From: Mucilaginibacter sp.
GTDB lineage: Bacteria; Bacteroidota; Bacteroidia; Sphingobacteriales; Sphingobacteriaceae
Reading direction: 5' to 3'
DNA: 64,000 nucleotides
Assembly (NCBI RefSeq): GCF_028288185.1
Contig: NZ_JAQBOF010000002.1
Coordinates: forward strand, 103,066-167,065
Positions 1 through 8,664 of this stretch are shown piece by piece (position 1 is the stretch's first letter; the number at the start of each line of letters is the position of its first letter). The notes beneath the pieces are model-generated. The model did no database searches, had not been told where the DNA came from, and saw nothing but the letters and a program-made list of their open reading frames with translations. A program made the translations under genes and the position numbers.

Positions 1-2
1 AT

Positions 3-518
3 TTATGGCAGTCAAAAACAAATAAGTATTTACCCCATATTTATTTGGATGGAGGCCCTTTCACTAAAGATTTTAAAGAAGAGGACATTTTATATACCGG
101 TGGATCTATCTGCGCTATTTTAGCTGGCTTCAATACCAAAAAAGAGGTAATAGAAATTAACCGGCAGATAGTAGCAGCAGCAGCTAAAGAAAAATATGCT
201 ACTATAGGCATCACGGTATATCCGCCTTACCCAAAAGAACAATATCCTAACATGGCACCATACGTTTACCAAAACGGCGGCGACTGGACCTGGTTTGGAG
301 GCCGTATGATAGAGGGCCTGTTAAAATATAACCTGGTTACCGAGGCTTATAACGACCTAACCCCAATGACCGACCGTGTTATTGCCAACAAAGGTTTTTT
401 TGAATGGTATGATGTGCAAACCGGCGCTCCAAAAGGCTCTGGCAATTTTAGGGGTGAGGCTGGCGTACTTTATGATGCGATAAGGCTTTTAAAAGAATGG
501 GCTGTGAGTCATAAATAA
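3..518 (+). CDS. C-terminal part of a probable (alpha/alpha)6-barrel glycosidase (5' truncated)
   Basis: The reading frame is open to the left edge, so only the last 171 residues or so are present and the start lies outside the window. The visible part has aromatic and glycine-rich stretches such as YLDGGPF, YQNGGDWTWFGG and FEWYDVQTG, followed by a final helix-rich segment. A YQNGG-W type motif is common in six-hairpin glycosidases (glycogen-debranching, invertase and trehalase-like folds), where it lines the active-site pocket. I infer such an enzyme but cannot name the family or substrate from the tail alone. The next gene, xdhC, starts 38 bases downstream and is functionally unrelated. 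Confidence 0.5.
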   Translation, partial: LWQSKTNKYLPHIYLDGGPFTKDFKEEDILYTGGSICAILAGFNTKKEVIEINRQIVAAAAKEKYATIGITVYPPYPKEQYPNMAPYVYQNGGDWTWFGGRMIEGLLKYNLVTEAYNDLTPMTDRVIANKGFFEWYDVQTGAPKGSGNFRGEAGVLYDAIRLLKEWAVSHK

Positions 519-556
519 TACATAAATTTATACATTGGCATCATGCTGTTAAGTAA

Positions 557-1699
557 ATGAAAGAGATAATTGACATCGTAACCGCTTTTGACGCAGCACA
601 TAAACAAGGCAAAAAAACCGCCTTGGCTACTGTGGTGTTAGTGGAAGGCTCGGCCTACCGCCGTGCCGGGGCACGCATGTTAATTACCGAGGATGGTCAG
701 CTTACCGGCGCCATTAGCGGTGGCTGTTTAGAGGGCGATGCCTTACGCAAGGCGCGATTAGTGATACTACAGCAAGAACCCCTGCTGGTTACTTACGATA
801 CTACCGATGACGACGATGCCAAACTTGGCGTTGGCCTGGGCTGTAACGGCATAATCCATATATTGATCGAGCCAATATCTGATCATCCAACAAACCCCAT
901 CATTTTATTAAAGACGATATTAAACAACCGCAGGCACGCGGTATTGGTTACTTTATTTTCTGTTGATGACAGGAAAGCGCCGCAACCCGGCACCTGTTTA
1001 TGTTTAACAGAAAGTGGGCTTATTACTAACGGAATCGACCACGCACCCTACATTGATACTTTAAAAAGTGATGCAGCAAACGTTTTAAAAACCCAGCGAT
1101 CAGCAACGCATACTTATACCGACAAGGTAGCTTACACCGCTTTTGTTGAACATGTAAAACCTGTTATATCGCTGGTGATAATTGGTGCAGGCAATGATGC
1201 CATACCGCTTACCAAAATAGCTGCTGTTTTGGGTTGGGATATTACGGTTATTGATGGCAGGAACAATTATGCTTTGCCCGAGCGCTTCCCATCAGCTAAA
1301 AAAGTTATTGTTGCAAAGCCTGAGCAAGTACTATCACACCTTGAATTGAACGAATGGACCGTCTTTGTGCTGATGACACATAATTACAATTATGAACTGG
1401 CATTGCTAAAAGAGTTGCTACCCTTACAATTACCCTATATTGGCATACTCGGTCCTAAAAAGAAACTACAGCGCATCCTTGCCGAACTGGAAGACCACGG
1501 CACCCAAATAACTGAAGAAAACCTGGACACCATTTATGGACCGGTGGGGTTGGATATAGGGTCGGAAGGAGCAGAAGAAATAGCATTATCTATCGTAGCC
1601 GAGATAAAAGCGGTGCTATCTGCCCGTAAAGGGTTTTCATTAAAATACAAGCCGGTTGCTATTCATTCTACCCAACTCCAATCAGTCACCATAAAATGA
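557..1699 (+). CDS. xdhC: XdhC/CoxI family molybdenum cofactor insertion protein
   Basis: This cytoplasmic protein (380 aa) belongs to the family that binds molybdenum cofactor, promotes its sulfuration and loads it into xanthine-dehydrogenase-type enzymes. The N-terminal XdhC_CoxI domain shows VEGSAYRRAGARMLI (about 29-43) and GAISGGCLEGD (51-61), with the conserved Cys in GGCLEGD. The C-terminal Rossmann domain begins at VIIGAGNDAIPL (about 207-218) and carries MTHNYNYE and GPVGLDIGSE near the end. Its stop overlaps the start of mocA by 4 bases (ATGA), so the two are probably translationally coupled. The likely client is the iorA/iorB pair transcribed toward it from 5562. Confidence 0.93.
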   Translation: MKEIIDIVTAFDAAHKQGKKTALATVVLVEGSAYRRAGARMLITEDGQLTGAISGGCLEGDALRKARLVILQQEPLLVTYDTTDDDDAKLGVGLGCNGIIHILIEPISDHPTNPIILLKTILNNRRHAVLVTLFSVDDRKAPQPGTCLCLTESGLITNGIDHAPYIDTLKSDAANVLKTQRSATHTYTDKVAYTAFVEHVKPVISLVIIGAGNDAIPLTKIAAVLGWDITVIDGRNNYALPERFPSAKKVIVAKPEQVLSHLELNEWTVFVLMTHNYNYELALLKELLPLQLPYIGILGPKKKLQRILAELEDHGTQITEENLDTIYGPVGLDIGSEGAEEIALSIVAEIKAVLSARKGFSLKYKPVAIHSTQLQSVTIK

Positions 1700-2277
1700 C
1701 TGCATTAATTATACTCGCGGCAGGCGAATCAAGCAGGTTGGGTTTCCCTAAACAAACCTTACTGTACAAAGGCAAAACGTTAATTGAGTTGGCTATAGAG
1801 AGCGGCCTGAAATCTAAATGCAACCCGGTCATTGTTGTACTGGGTGCAAATGCCGACAAGATTGAACCCGGCATAAAAAGCAATGATATCCAAATCATTC
1901 ATAACACCGCTTGGACCCAGGGCATGGCATCGTCTATAAGAGCGGGCATTAATTATATTAAAGACGATAATACCATAACCGGAGCCATGATCATGCTATG
2001 CGACCAGCCCTTTGTTAACCGGGCAATCATCGATAGCCTGCTATATAAACAACAAACCGGGACTAACATAGTTGCCTGCACCTATAAAGACACCTTTGGT
2101 GTACCTGCCTTATTTAAACGTGCCCTATTTACCGAACTGCTTTTATTACAGGGCCAGGAAGGTGCAAAAAAAGTGATCAATAACCATCCTGATGATGTAG
2201 CGACCGTCCCTTTTGAAAAGGGCGGTATTGACATTGATACCGTGACCGATTATGAAGAACTGCTTAGAAACGCGTAG
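1696..2277 (+). CDS. mocA: MocA-type molybdenum cofactor nucleotidyltransferase
   Basis: This is a MobA/MocA-like NTP transferase (193 aa). MocA attaches CMP to molybdopterin, giving the MCD form used by xanthine-dehydrogenase-family enzymes. The nucleotide-binding signature LAAGESSRLGFPKQ sits at residues 7-20, and MLCDQPFV in the middle supplies the metal-binding Asp. IDIDTVTDYEEL at the C-terminus is typical of the family. It overlaps xdhC by 4 bases. MobA (GTP-using) is less likely because the partner is xdhC and the nearby client is an IorAB-type hydroxylase, but CTP specificity is inferred from context. Confidence 0.88.
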   Translation: MTALIILAAGESSRLGFPKQTLLYKGKTLIELAIESGLKSKCNPVIVVLGANADKIEPGIKSNDIQIIHNTAWTQGMASSIRAGINYIKDDNTITGAMIMLCDQPFVNRAIIDSLLYKQQTGTNIVACTYKDTFGVPALFKRALFTELLLLQGQEGAKKVINNHPDDVATVPFEKGGIDIDTVTDYEELLRNA

Positions 2278-2355
2278 TTGCCCGGACACTAATGCCAAAA
2301 TTCCGTTAATAGAATATAGGGTTGAATTCTTTATGCACTGTTTGAAAGGCACGTT

Positions 2356-2904
2356 TCAATTTTTCTTTAACTGCGTAGCTACCCTTTTTATAAACAAATA
2401 ATTGGCCGATCCACCAATTACAGCGCCTACTATTGGTACCAGTCGCTCGGCGGTTTTAGAGCCGAGATTTAGGAGCAGCTTTTCAGCTACTTCTTCCATA
2501 ACATTTTTAGTCACCGTTACGCCTGCGTCTATTTTCAGCGAAGACGCAACAATCTTAAAGAAATCTTCAAACCGCAATTCATAGCGACCTGTTTTGTAAT
2601 AATTTATGGCTAATGTAACCCTAAATTGCTGAGTTACAAGATTGGCCATATCAAGCGGAATACCAACTAGCATGATTGCCAGTCCACCGGCACCCGCAAT
2701 GGCACCGCTGCCTGCTGCTAACAGAGCGCATTGGTTAACAAATTTATTAATGCCCAACTCATCTACACCTTTTTTAATGCCAAGCTGGTCTATATGGCTG
2801 TAAATATTTTTGAATCCGCCTTTGGCCAGATTTTTAAAGCCCTGCCTAACATCGGCCTTAAATTTGTCAAGATTAAAATTAGGTAACAGTGGTATGGTGC
2901 TCAT
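2356..2904 (-). CDS. EcsC family protein
   Basis: This protein of about 182 aa matches the EcsC family of unknown biochemical function. It has a glycine/alanine-rich hydrophobic segment (LLAAGSGAIAGAGGLA) followed by VGIPLDMANLVTQQFR, a family-typical block, then an amphipathic C-terminal half ending in a second Gly-rich hydrophobic stretch (VGAVIGGSANYLFIK). I chose the ATG at 2904 (MSTIPLLPNF). A longer form from GTG 2958 would put the start 7 bases after iorB but adds an unconvincing leader. It is probably co-transcribed with iorBA, but a role in that enzyme is not evident. Membrane association is likely. Confidence 0.75.
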   Translation of the reverse strand: MSTIPLLPNFNLDKFKADVRQGFKNLAKGGFKNIYSHIDQLGIKKGVDELGINKFVNQCALLAAGSGAIAGAGGLAIMLVGIPLDMANLVTQQFRVTLAINYYKTGRYELRFEDFFKIVASSLKIDAGVTVTKNVMEEVAEKLLLNLGSKTAERLVPIVGAVIGGSANYLFIKRVATQLKKN

Positions 2905-2965
2905 GGTATAATAACGTTTATTAACCGCTGCTATTACCATGCCATAAATATTGAGCACTTAACCT

Positions 2966-5098
2966 CTACGCTTTCTCAAACTCAAAAGGCAATGTCCTAT
3001 ACCTTATTCCCGTTGCCGCGAAAACCGCGTTACCAACTGCCGGGGCAATTGGCGGTAATCCGGGTTCGCCAAGGCCGGTTGGGGCATCATCTGTTTGTAC
3101 AAACTTTACCATCACCTCTATCGGCGCGTCCTTCATCCGCAAAAATTTATAGGTATGGAAATTGGTTTGCTCAACCGCTCCCTTATCAAAAGTAACCTTG
3201 CTGAATAAAGCGTGGCTCAGCCCGTCAATTATTGCGCCCTCCACTTGGGTTTCAGCACCGCTTTGGTTAACTACCCGGCCACAGTTTATAGCACTATATA
3301 CTTTGGTTACCCGTAGTTTGCCATTCTTCATTTTAGTTACCTCGGCAACATGTGCCGCATAAGTGTTAAACGAAAAATGTGCGGCAAAGCCTTGGTACAC
3401 ATTTGGCTTTTTCGGTTTGCCCCAGCCGCTTATTTGCGTAACCAGGTCTATAACGCTTTTATACTTTGCAGGATCATAACTAGCTGCTTTACCCGCGGGT
3501 TGATTTTTAGCTTTTTCTATCAGTTCCAATCGCAACGCTATCGGGTCTTTTTTCATTTGGTGGGCCAGTTCATCCAAAAAGCACTCATCAGCAAAAGCTA
3601 CCGAGTTTGATGTGGGCGCGCGCCACGGCCCGGTTTGGATATTTGTTTTCAGACTATGATTATCCGCCCTATAATTAGCAATACTTGCTGCCGGGAAACC
3701 ATCAGGTTTACCAGCCGAGCCGCCGCTTAATACCGCTCCGTTAAAATGCCAGGCCGCGATCTCGTTTTTAGCCGGATCAATAGCTGCCTGGTATTTAAAC
3801 ATACTGGCAGGGCGGTAATAATCGCCTTGCATATCGTCTTCGCGCATCCATAACAATTGCACCGGTACTTTTGCCGCTTGCGATATTAATGCCGCTTCAA
3901 CACCATAATCTGTTTGCAGTTTACGGCCAAAGCCACCGCCTTGGCGTGGCATGCCCAGCGTAATATTTTCCTGCGGAACGTTTAGCGCTTTTGCAACCGC
4001 GCCGCGTAAATTGGCAGGCACCTGGGTTGGGCCATATAGCTCAACCTTATCGCCTTTTACATCGGCAAAAAAGTTAAGCGGCTCCATATTGGCATGCGAC
4101 AATACCGGCACCTGGTAAACTGCCTCTACTATTTTATAGTTACTGTTGCTTAAAGCCGCGTCAATGTCACCATCGTTACGGCCGGGCTTATCACTTTTAT
4201 TATTTAACAGTTCGGTAAATGAAGCAATGTGGTCGGTACTGCTTTCCAGCGGGCTGGTATCTTCCCAAACAACTTTAAGCACATCACGCCCTTTTTTAGC
4301 GGCCCATGTGGATGTTGCCAATACAGCTACCACATTATGTACCTGCACTACGTTTTTAACACCGGCAACTTTACGGGTTTCGGTATCATCGAACGATTTA
4401 AAGGTTTTGCCGAATGCCGGCGGCCTTGCCACTATTGCGAACAGCATCCCCTCACGGCGGGTGTCAATGCCATATAGTGGCTGCCCGGTTATAATTTTAT
4501 GGTTATCAATATTATGTACCCGGGTGCCTATTATTTTAAAATCTTTAGGGTCTTTTAATTTTACTGTCGATGGCACGGGCAGTACAGCAGCTTTTGCCGC
4601 AAGCTCGCCATAAGATAGTTTTTTGCCGGTTGGTTTATGAATGATAAAAGCATTCTCGGCATAACAATCAGCCTCATTAACACCCCATTGCTGGGCAGCG
4701 GCAGTGATAAGCATTTGCCTGGCTGTAGCCCCCGCGTTGCGGATAGGCATAAATCTGCCGCGTATGGCGCCACTACCACCCGCGTTTTGCGACCCGTATT
4801 TGCTTTGATCAAGCGGGGCCATCTCTACCACTACTTTATCCCATTGTACATCCAGCTCCTCGGCCAAAATCATGGGTAGCGCTGTTTTTACACCCTGCCC
4901 TATCTCGGGGTTAGGCGACATTAACGTGATCAACCCTTTCGAATCAATAGACACATAAGCATTGGGCGAAAATATGGTATCTGCCAAATGCTGCGCCGGG
5001 TTTGCATCCGCCAGTAAATGGAACCCAAACATTACACCGCCACCGGCTATAGCGCTTACTTTTAAAAAGTGGCGCCTTGAAAAATCGGGATTGCTCAT
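2966..5098 (-). CDS. iorB: Molybdopterin-binding aldehyde/isoquinoline oxidoreductase large subunit (IorB type)
   Basis: This is the 710-aa catalytic subunit of a xanthine-oxidase-family molybdo-hydroxylase, which oxidises aldehydes or N-heterocycles using water. It opens with a twin-arginine leader ([15 protein letters not shown], about 8-22), so the complex is exported folded through Tat. Molybdopterin-binding segments include [12 protein letters not shown] in the middle and GLGEPGLPP near residues 675-683, where E678 is the expected catalytic base. Length and the single Mo-binding chain lacking a FAD subunit fit IorB-like two-subunit enzymes that pass electrons to cytochromes. Its start overlaps the iorA stop by 4 bases. 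Substrate unknown. Confidence 0.92.
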   Translation of the reverse strand: MSNPDFSRRHFLKVSAIAGGGVMFGFHLLADANPAQHLADTIFSPNAYVSIDSKGLITLMSPNPEIGQGVKTALPMILAEELDVQWDKVVVEMAPLDQSKYGSQNAGGSGAIRGRFMPIRNAGATARQMLITAAAQQWGVNEADCYAENAFIIHKPTGKKLSYGELAAKAAVLPVPSTVKLKDPKDFKIIGTRVHNIDNHKIITGQPLYGIDTRREGMLFAIVARPPAFGKTFKSFDDTETRKVAGVKNVVQVHNVVAVLATSTWAAKKGRDVLKVVWEDTSPLESSTDHIASFTELLNNKSDKPGRNDGDIDAALSNSNYKIVEAVYQVPVLSHANMEPLNFFADVKGDKVELYGPTQVPANLRGAVAKALNVPQENITLGMPRQGGGFGRKLQTDYGVEAALISQAAKVPVQLLWMREDDMQGDYYRPASMFKYQAAIDPAKNEIAAWHFNGAVLSGGSAGKPDGFPAASIANYRADNHSLKTNIQTGPWRAPTSNSVAFADECFLDELAHQMKKDPIALRLELIEKAKNQPAGKAASYDPAKYKSVIDLVTQISGWGKPKKPNVYQGFAAHFSFNTYAAHVAEVTKMKNGKLRVTKVYSAINCGRVVNQSGAETQVEGAIIDGLSHALFSKVTFDKGAVEQTNFHTYKFLRMKDAPIEVMVKFVQTDDAPTGLGEPGLPPIAPAVGNAVFAATGIRYRTLPFEFEKA

Positions 5099-5562
5099 CT
5101 TGCAGCTACTCCTTTCTCTGCCGCTAAGTGTATGGCCTTACGTATACGGTAATGCGTACCGCAACGACATATATTGTTCATAGCTAAATCTATATCATTA
5201 TCTGTTGGGTGTGGATTTTGTTTTAGCAAAGCTGATGCCGCCATGATCTGCCCGGTTTGGCAATAGCCGCATTGCGGTACATCCATTTCGCTCCAGGCTT
5301 TTTGTACGGGATGCGAACCATCTGTACTTAAACCCTCAATGGTGGTGATCTTCGAATCTTTAACTTCGGATATCGGTAATTGACATGATCGCATAGCGAA
5401 CCCGTTAAAATGCACCGTACAGGCACCGCATTGCGCAATACCGCAACCAAACTTCGTGCCCACTAAATTTAAATGATCGCGCAATACCCAGAGCATTGGC
5501 GTATCAGCGTCTGCCTCAACAGTAACCAGCTTATTATTGACAGAAATTTTGTATGAAGCCAT
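5095..5562 (-). CDS. iorA: (2Fe-2S) iron-sulfur subunit of the molybdo-hydroxylase (IorA type)
   Basis: This 155-aa small subunit carries electrons away from the molybdenum site. The N-terminal plant-type ferredoxin cluster is coordinated by C40, C45, C48 and C60 (CGIAQCGAC...C), and the C-terminal four-helix domain binds the second cluster through C98, C101, C132 and C134 (CGYC...CRC). It has no signal peptide, which fits hitch-hiking export with the Tat-tagged IorB. It is the promoter-proximal gene of the iorA-iorB-EcsC unit on the minus strand. Close homologs serve isoquinoline, nicotinate-like and aldehyde oxidoreductases, so the substrate cannot be read from this subunit. Confidence 0.93.
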   Translation of the reverse strand: MASYKISVNNKLVTVEADADTPMLWVLRDHLNLVGTKFGCGIAQCGACTVHFNGFAMRSCQLPISEVKDSKITTIEGLSTDGSHPVQKAWSEMDVPQCGYCQTGQIMAASALLKQNPHPTDNDIDLAMNNICRCGTHYRIRKAIHLAAEKGVAAR

Positions 5563-6048
5563 ATTGATTAGCGTTTAATACCTATTAAGTAAATTTATTA
5601 GTAATTAATTTAGGATGCAAGCACTTTATTGGCTCATGATTAAAATGTTACAAGCCCATCCAATTTGGTTAGTTAAATGTAGAGTTATAGCTTTCTATTT
5701 GGCGTTGCCTACGGCCCACGCTGTACGCTCATACGCGCACGAGGCGTTAGGCGCGGCCTGCGCTGAGGTCCTCGAAGCGGCCGGTATCCGCTGCCATCGT
5801 TAACCCGGCCCTCTCACCATTCCGTCATCGCGAACGAGGCACGAGTGTGGCGATCTCTACACAATAGGTTAACATGCGACCTGGCGCGCAGAGATAGCCA
5901 CGCTTCGCTCGCTATGACGTATCGGGTATTTGCGCGAAGCATCGCAAGCGTTAGCGTGATATTTGGTAATTTGTTTACTTTATGCCGATAAAACTCCCAT
6001 TGCAAAAGGTTTTATTTGATTAAATATTAACCACTAAAACCAAGAGCA
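5563..6048. other. 486-base intergenic region with GC-rich patch and hairpin repeat
   Basis: The region lies between iorA and the DinB gene and holds no credible gene. About 5563-5690 is AT-rich and should contain the iorA promoter. About 5698-5812 is conspicuously GC-rich, with several CGC/GCG-rich words unlike the flanks. The hairpin repeat at 5824-5918 follows. A 62-codon open frame at 5615-5803 crosses the GC-rich patch but resembles nothing I know. Confidence 0.6.
5824..5918. repeat. Intergenic hairpin repeat, GTCAT family, copy 1
   Basis: The two arms are imperfect inverted repeats. The left arm begins GTCATCGCGAACGAGGC and the right arm, read on the minus strand, begins GTCATAGCGAGCGAAGC; both continue through GTGGC(G/T)ATCTCT. 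Similar paired arms occur at 21984-22078 and 28338-28422, and a single arm at 34830-34853. Such palindromes bounded by GTCAT are abundant between genes in Sphingobacteriaceae. No protein is encoded. Confidence 0.75.
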
Positions 6049-6537
6049 ATGGATCAACAACAAGTATTTGTAAAAATGGCTGTCGACGGATGGAACCAGC
6101 AAATTAAATTCACCAATGACACATTGGATAAAATATCTGACGAGGAGTTGCTGAATGAAATATCTCCGGGAAAAAATCGCGGGATTTATTTATTAGGGCA
6201 TTTAGTTGCCGTGCACGACCAATTATTGCCATTACTTCGTTTTGAAGACCCATCATATCCCGAACTTCGTCCTGTTTTTATTGAAGCGCCCGATAAAGCA
6301 ATTGCCGACCTTCCGCCGGTTAGCCAATTAAGAGCGCAATGGCATGCAGTTAACAATAAATTTTCGGCACATATTGACAGCCTGCCGGCAGGGGATTGGT
6401 TTACACGCCACGCCAGTGTATCAGAAGAAGATTTTGAAAAAGAACCGCATAGAAACCGCCTTAACGTTTTAATGAGCCGCACCAGCCACCTGGCCAATCA
6501 CCGGGGGCAAATAGTTTTATTGATACCGAAAGCGTAA
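6049..6537 (+). CDS. DinB family protein
   Basis: This 162-aa protein has the four-helix DinB/YfiT-like fold signature. LLGHLVAVHD contains H51, and the C-terminal helix has SHLANHRGQ with H147 and H151, giving the three-histidine metal site usual for this family. Biochemical roles of DinB proteins vary (thiol transferases, damage-induced proteins), so only the fold is assigned. It stands alone, preceded by repeats and followed by an intergenic repeat and the terminator of the convergent secreted-protein gene. Confidence 0.85.
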   Translation: MDQQQVFVKMAVDGWNQQIKFTNDTLDKISDEELLNEISPGKNRGIYLLGHLVAVHDQLLPLLRFEDPSYPELRPVFIEAPDKAIADLPPVSQLRAQWHAVNNKFSAHIDSLPAGDWFTRHASVSEEDFEKEPHRNRLNVLMSRTSHLANHRGQIVLLIPKA

Positions 6538-6578
6538 ACTTTGTGGTGGGAAACGTTTAGCTGTCAACTTCTTGGTAA

Positions 6579-6626
6579 GTCACGGTACGCCGCCCTAAGG
6601 CCAGCGCTGCATATTCACGCCAGAGG
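6579..6626 (+). repeat. Dispersed repeat, GTACGCCGCCCT family, copy 1
   Basis: About 48 bases beginning GTCACGGTACGCCGCCCT and ending near TTCACGCCAGAGG closely match the reverse complement of 8326-8372. The two lie in opposite orientation about 1.7 kb apart, outside coding sequence. The shared words include GTACGCCGCCCT and CGCTGCATA. Confidence 0.65.
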
Positions 6627-6674
6627 GGGATATCGTTATAGCTGTGTGTTAATATCGATCAAAGTATCAAAACA

Positions 6675-6706
6675 AAAAACCGCCTCATAATTGACTTATG
6701 AGACGG
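6675..6706 (-). terminator. Rho-independent terminator of the secreted-protein gene
   Basis: Read on the minus strand, an 11-bp stem (one mismatch) formed by CCGTCTCATAA and TTATGAGGCGG with a 5-base loop is followed by a run of T. It lies about 50 bases past the stop of the gene at 6757. Confidence 0.85.
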
Positions 6707-6756
6707 CATCTTTTAACAACTTTTGTATCATCAATCAACCTTTTTAGGAGTTCACA

Positions 6757-7323
6757 TTAAAAGTGAGTAAGAGCAAGGTAAATACCTACGGTGCCACTCG
6801 TCGATGTCCAACTACTCGGGTATCCAATATATTTGTCGGTACCGTCTACTACTAAGTAATAAGTACCGGCACTCGCGTAATATTGCATCAAGGGTTGCAA
6901 GTGAATGTGGTCATTGTTATCCCCAGAGCCAGCGCCATCATCACCGGAGGTAAGTAGGGTGCTCTCGTCGGAGCCAAGCAAATAGAAAACGCTATCAAAA
7001 TCAGAAGTACCACCGTTTATGGTTAAGTAACCATCATCTATTAAAGTTATCTTAATCCACCTATCAGTACCGGAATGAGTGGCATCCCCATAATTATTAA
7101 TAAGAGGAGAACACGAAGTACACGCAGTCAGGTCCTTATGTTCGAAGCCTAAAGTCACAGTATCAGGATCAGCTTGGGTGCCGTCTTGAGCTTTGGTTGA
7201 TAATGAACAGGTAAGCAAAAATAATGCAGCGCATAAGCTATAAAGAAATTTCCTGTTTACTGATGTAACAGGGCTCAGTTTTGGCATAGTAGCTTTTTTG
7301 ATAGTTCTGTTTAAGTTTTTCAT
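6757..7323 (-). CDS. Secreted protein with a PPC-like beta-sandwich
   Basis: This 188-aa protein is probably exported. A basic leader and the hydrophobic segment LYSLCAALFLLTCSLS end at KAQDG, a plausible signal-peptidase I site around residue 45. The mature part resembles bacterial pre-peptidase C-terminal (PPC) beta-sandwich domains: DRWIKITLIDDGYLTI, DFDSVFYLLGSDES and AGTYYLVVDGTD are the recurrent phrases. Two cysteines (TACTSCS) may form a disulfide. There is no peptidase domain and no recognisable type IX sorting tail, so it is a free-standing domain of unknown role. The start could be the ATG at 7287 instead. It is monocistronic with its own terminator. Confidence 0.7.
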   Translation of the reverse strand: MKNLNRTIKKATMPKLSPVTSVNRKFLYSLCAALFLLTCSLSTKAQDGTQADPDTVTLGFEHKDLTACTSCSPLINNYGDATHSGTDRWIKITLIDDGYLTINGGTSDFDSVFYLLGSDESTLLTSGDDGAGSGDNNDHIHLQPLMQYYASAGTYYLVVDGTDKYIGYPSSWTSTSGTVGIYLALTHF

Positions 7324-7544
7324 GTTTTTAATTTTTAGTTATCCAATATTAACTAAAATGTAAATTCGTTTTTATTTTATTACATGAAGAACAAGGTTTG
7401 GCATGACGAAATGGCTTTTTGCATACACCAAACCTCAAAAATTATGTTTGCTTATTTCATCTGCCAGGTAACTTTATTAAAAAACACCCGTATAAAATGA
7501 TTAGTTTTAGCCCTAAGACTAACACCTAAACCAATTTTACCGTC

Positions 7545-8309
7545 ATGATATCTCACCTTGCCAAAACGGAAACATTTTCATTGTACGTTATCGAAGAAAG
7601 CGCAGCAGTGAACAGCATAGCCAACCATTTACATCATCATACAGATTTTATATTGGCCGGCAGTCAAAACAACCCAAATATTGCTTTAGAAGAAATTCTT
7701 AGAAAAGACCGATTTCCGGATGCTGTGATCGTAAATATTGAAGTGTGCGCGGCCCATCAAAGCAATCTGCCCGAATTAATAACAAATCACACTTCACTGA
7801 TCATTACCTCCCGATCTGAGGAAGATGCAGTGCTGGCGTTCAACTATAAGGCTGTCGATTTTCTGATTAGCCCAATAAGTTTAACGCAGTTGAACCGCGC
7901 TTTGAATAAAGTAAGATCCGGCAAATACCCGGCGCCCCAAAATGACCTATCCCCACATTTCTATATTCAAAGCGAAGCAAAAGGAAAGATGATCCGTCTG
8001 AATCATGATGATGTTTTTTATGTTGAGGCTTGCCAAAACTATGTGACCATTTACCTCGAAAAAAGCAAATATGTCACTTATTTAACCATGAAGGAGTTGG
8101 AGCAAAAGTTATCAAACACATCATTTTTGCGCATTCACAAATCATATCTTGTCAACGAATCAAAGATCCACTCGGTTGATGGCGATTATGTGATCTTAGA
8201 GAACAATTTCTTCATAAAAATAGGTGCCAACTACAAAGAAAGTATGTTAGCATCACTTCATCCAAATTTTTTTATTTCGAAGCGTAGTGGTTTCAGGGTG
8301 GCAAAATAG
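7545..8309 (+). CDS. LytTR response regulator with a degenerate receiver domain
   Basis: The 254-aa protein has a CheY-like N-terminal half (about 11-125) and a LytTR DNA-binding domain (about 140-250), recognisable from VFYVEACQNYVTIYL and FLRIHKSYLVN. In the receiver, the phosphoacceptor position reads VIVNIEV with N64 where Asp is expected, and the usual Lys of the FLLKP motif is S109 (FLISP). The acidic pair near strand 1 is E17-E18. The domain therefore probably does not accept phosphate, and no histidine kinase lies next to it. It likely binds direct-repeat DNA sites constitutively or in response to another signal. Confidence 0.85.
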   Translation: MISHLAKTETFSLYVIEESAAVNSIANHLHHHTDFILAGSQNNPNIALEEILRKDRFPDAVIVNIEVCAAHQSNLPELITNHTSLIITSRSEEDAVLAFNYKAVDFLISPISLTQLNRALNKVRSGKYPAPQNDLSPHFYIQSEAKGKMIRLNHDDVFYVEACQNYVTIYLEKSKYVTYLTMKELEQKLSNTSFLRIHKSYLVNESKIHSVDGDYVILENNFFIKIGANYKESMLASLHPNFFISKRSGFRVAK

Positions 8310-8664
8310 TTGCTTTTCACCCCATCCTGGCGCGAGTATGCAGCGGTGGCTTGAGGGCGGCGTACTCGTGACTTTTAATCAACCAAACCAACCGCCTTGC
8401 ATTATAACTACAAGTACTGTACTTTTAAGTAATAATGAGTACCAAATATAAATTCTGAGATCAGGACAAATTGTATTTTTATAAGCTTTGCGGTTATAAA
8501 TTGGATCGATCTGTTTATCCGTAATGAATACCAAGATATTTTATTAGATTTCGTGGCGGCATTGCCAGCAGAATAAAGGCCTTGAGATATATGGTTGGTG
8601 TATAGGGTTAACACCTTTGTAGAAAATAAGTAGAAAAGTCTTTGCCCCATCGGGGCTACCCAAT
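8310..8664. other. 355-base intergenic region
   Basis: This lies between the LytTR gene and the 3' end of rmuC. It contains the dispersed repeat copy at 8326-8372. The remainder is AT-rich; the only long frame (minus strand, 8408-8650) has no family resemblance and no sign of being real. I see no clear terminator. Confidence 0.5.
8326..8372 (-). repeat. Dispersed repeat, GTACGCCGCCCT family, copy 2
   Basis: This is the inverted counterpart of 6579-6626. Read on the minus strand it begins GTCACGAGTACGCCGCCCT and continues through CCGCTGCATACTCGCGCC. It starts 16 bases after the LytTR stop codon. Confidence 0.65.

Noticed and set aside
5615..5803. 62-codon frame on the + strand
   Set aside because: It crosses the GC-rich intergenic patch, has no family resemblance and no plausible promoter.
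8408..8650. 80-codon frame on the minus strand
   Set aside because: No recognisable domain, unusual composition and no conservation cue; more likely intergenic repeat-derived sequence.
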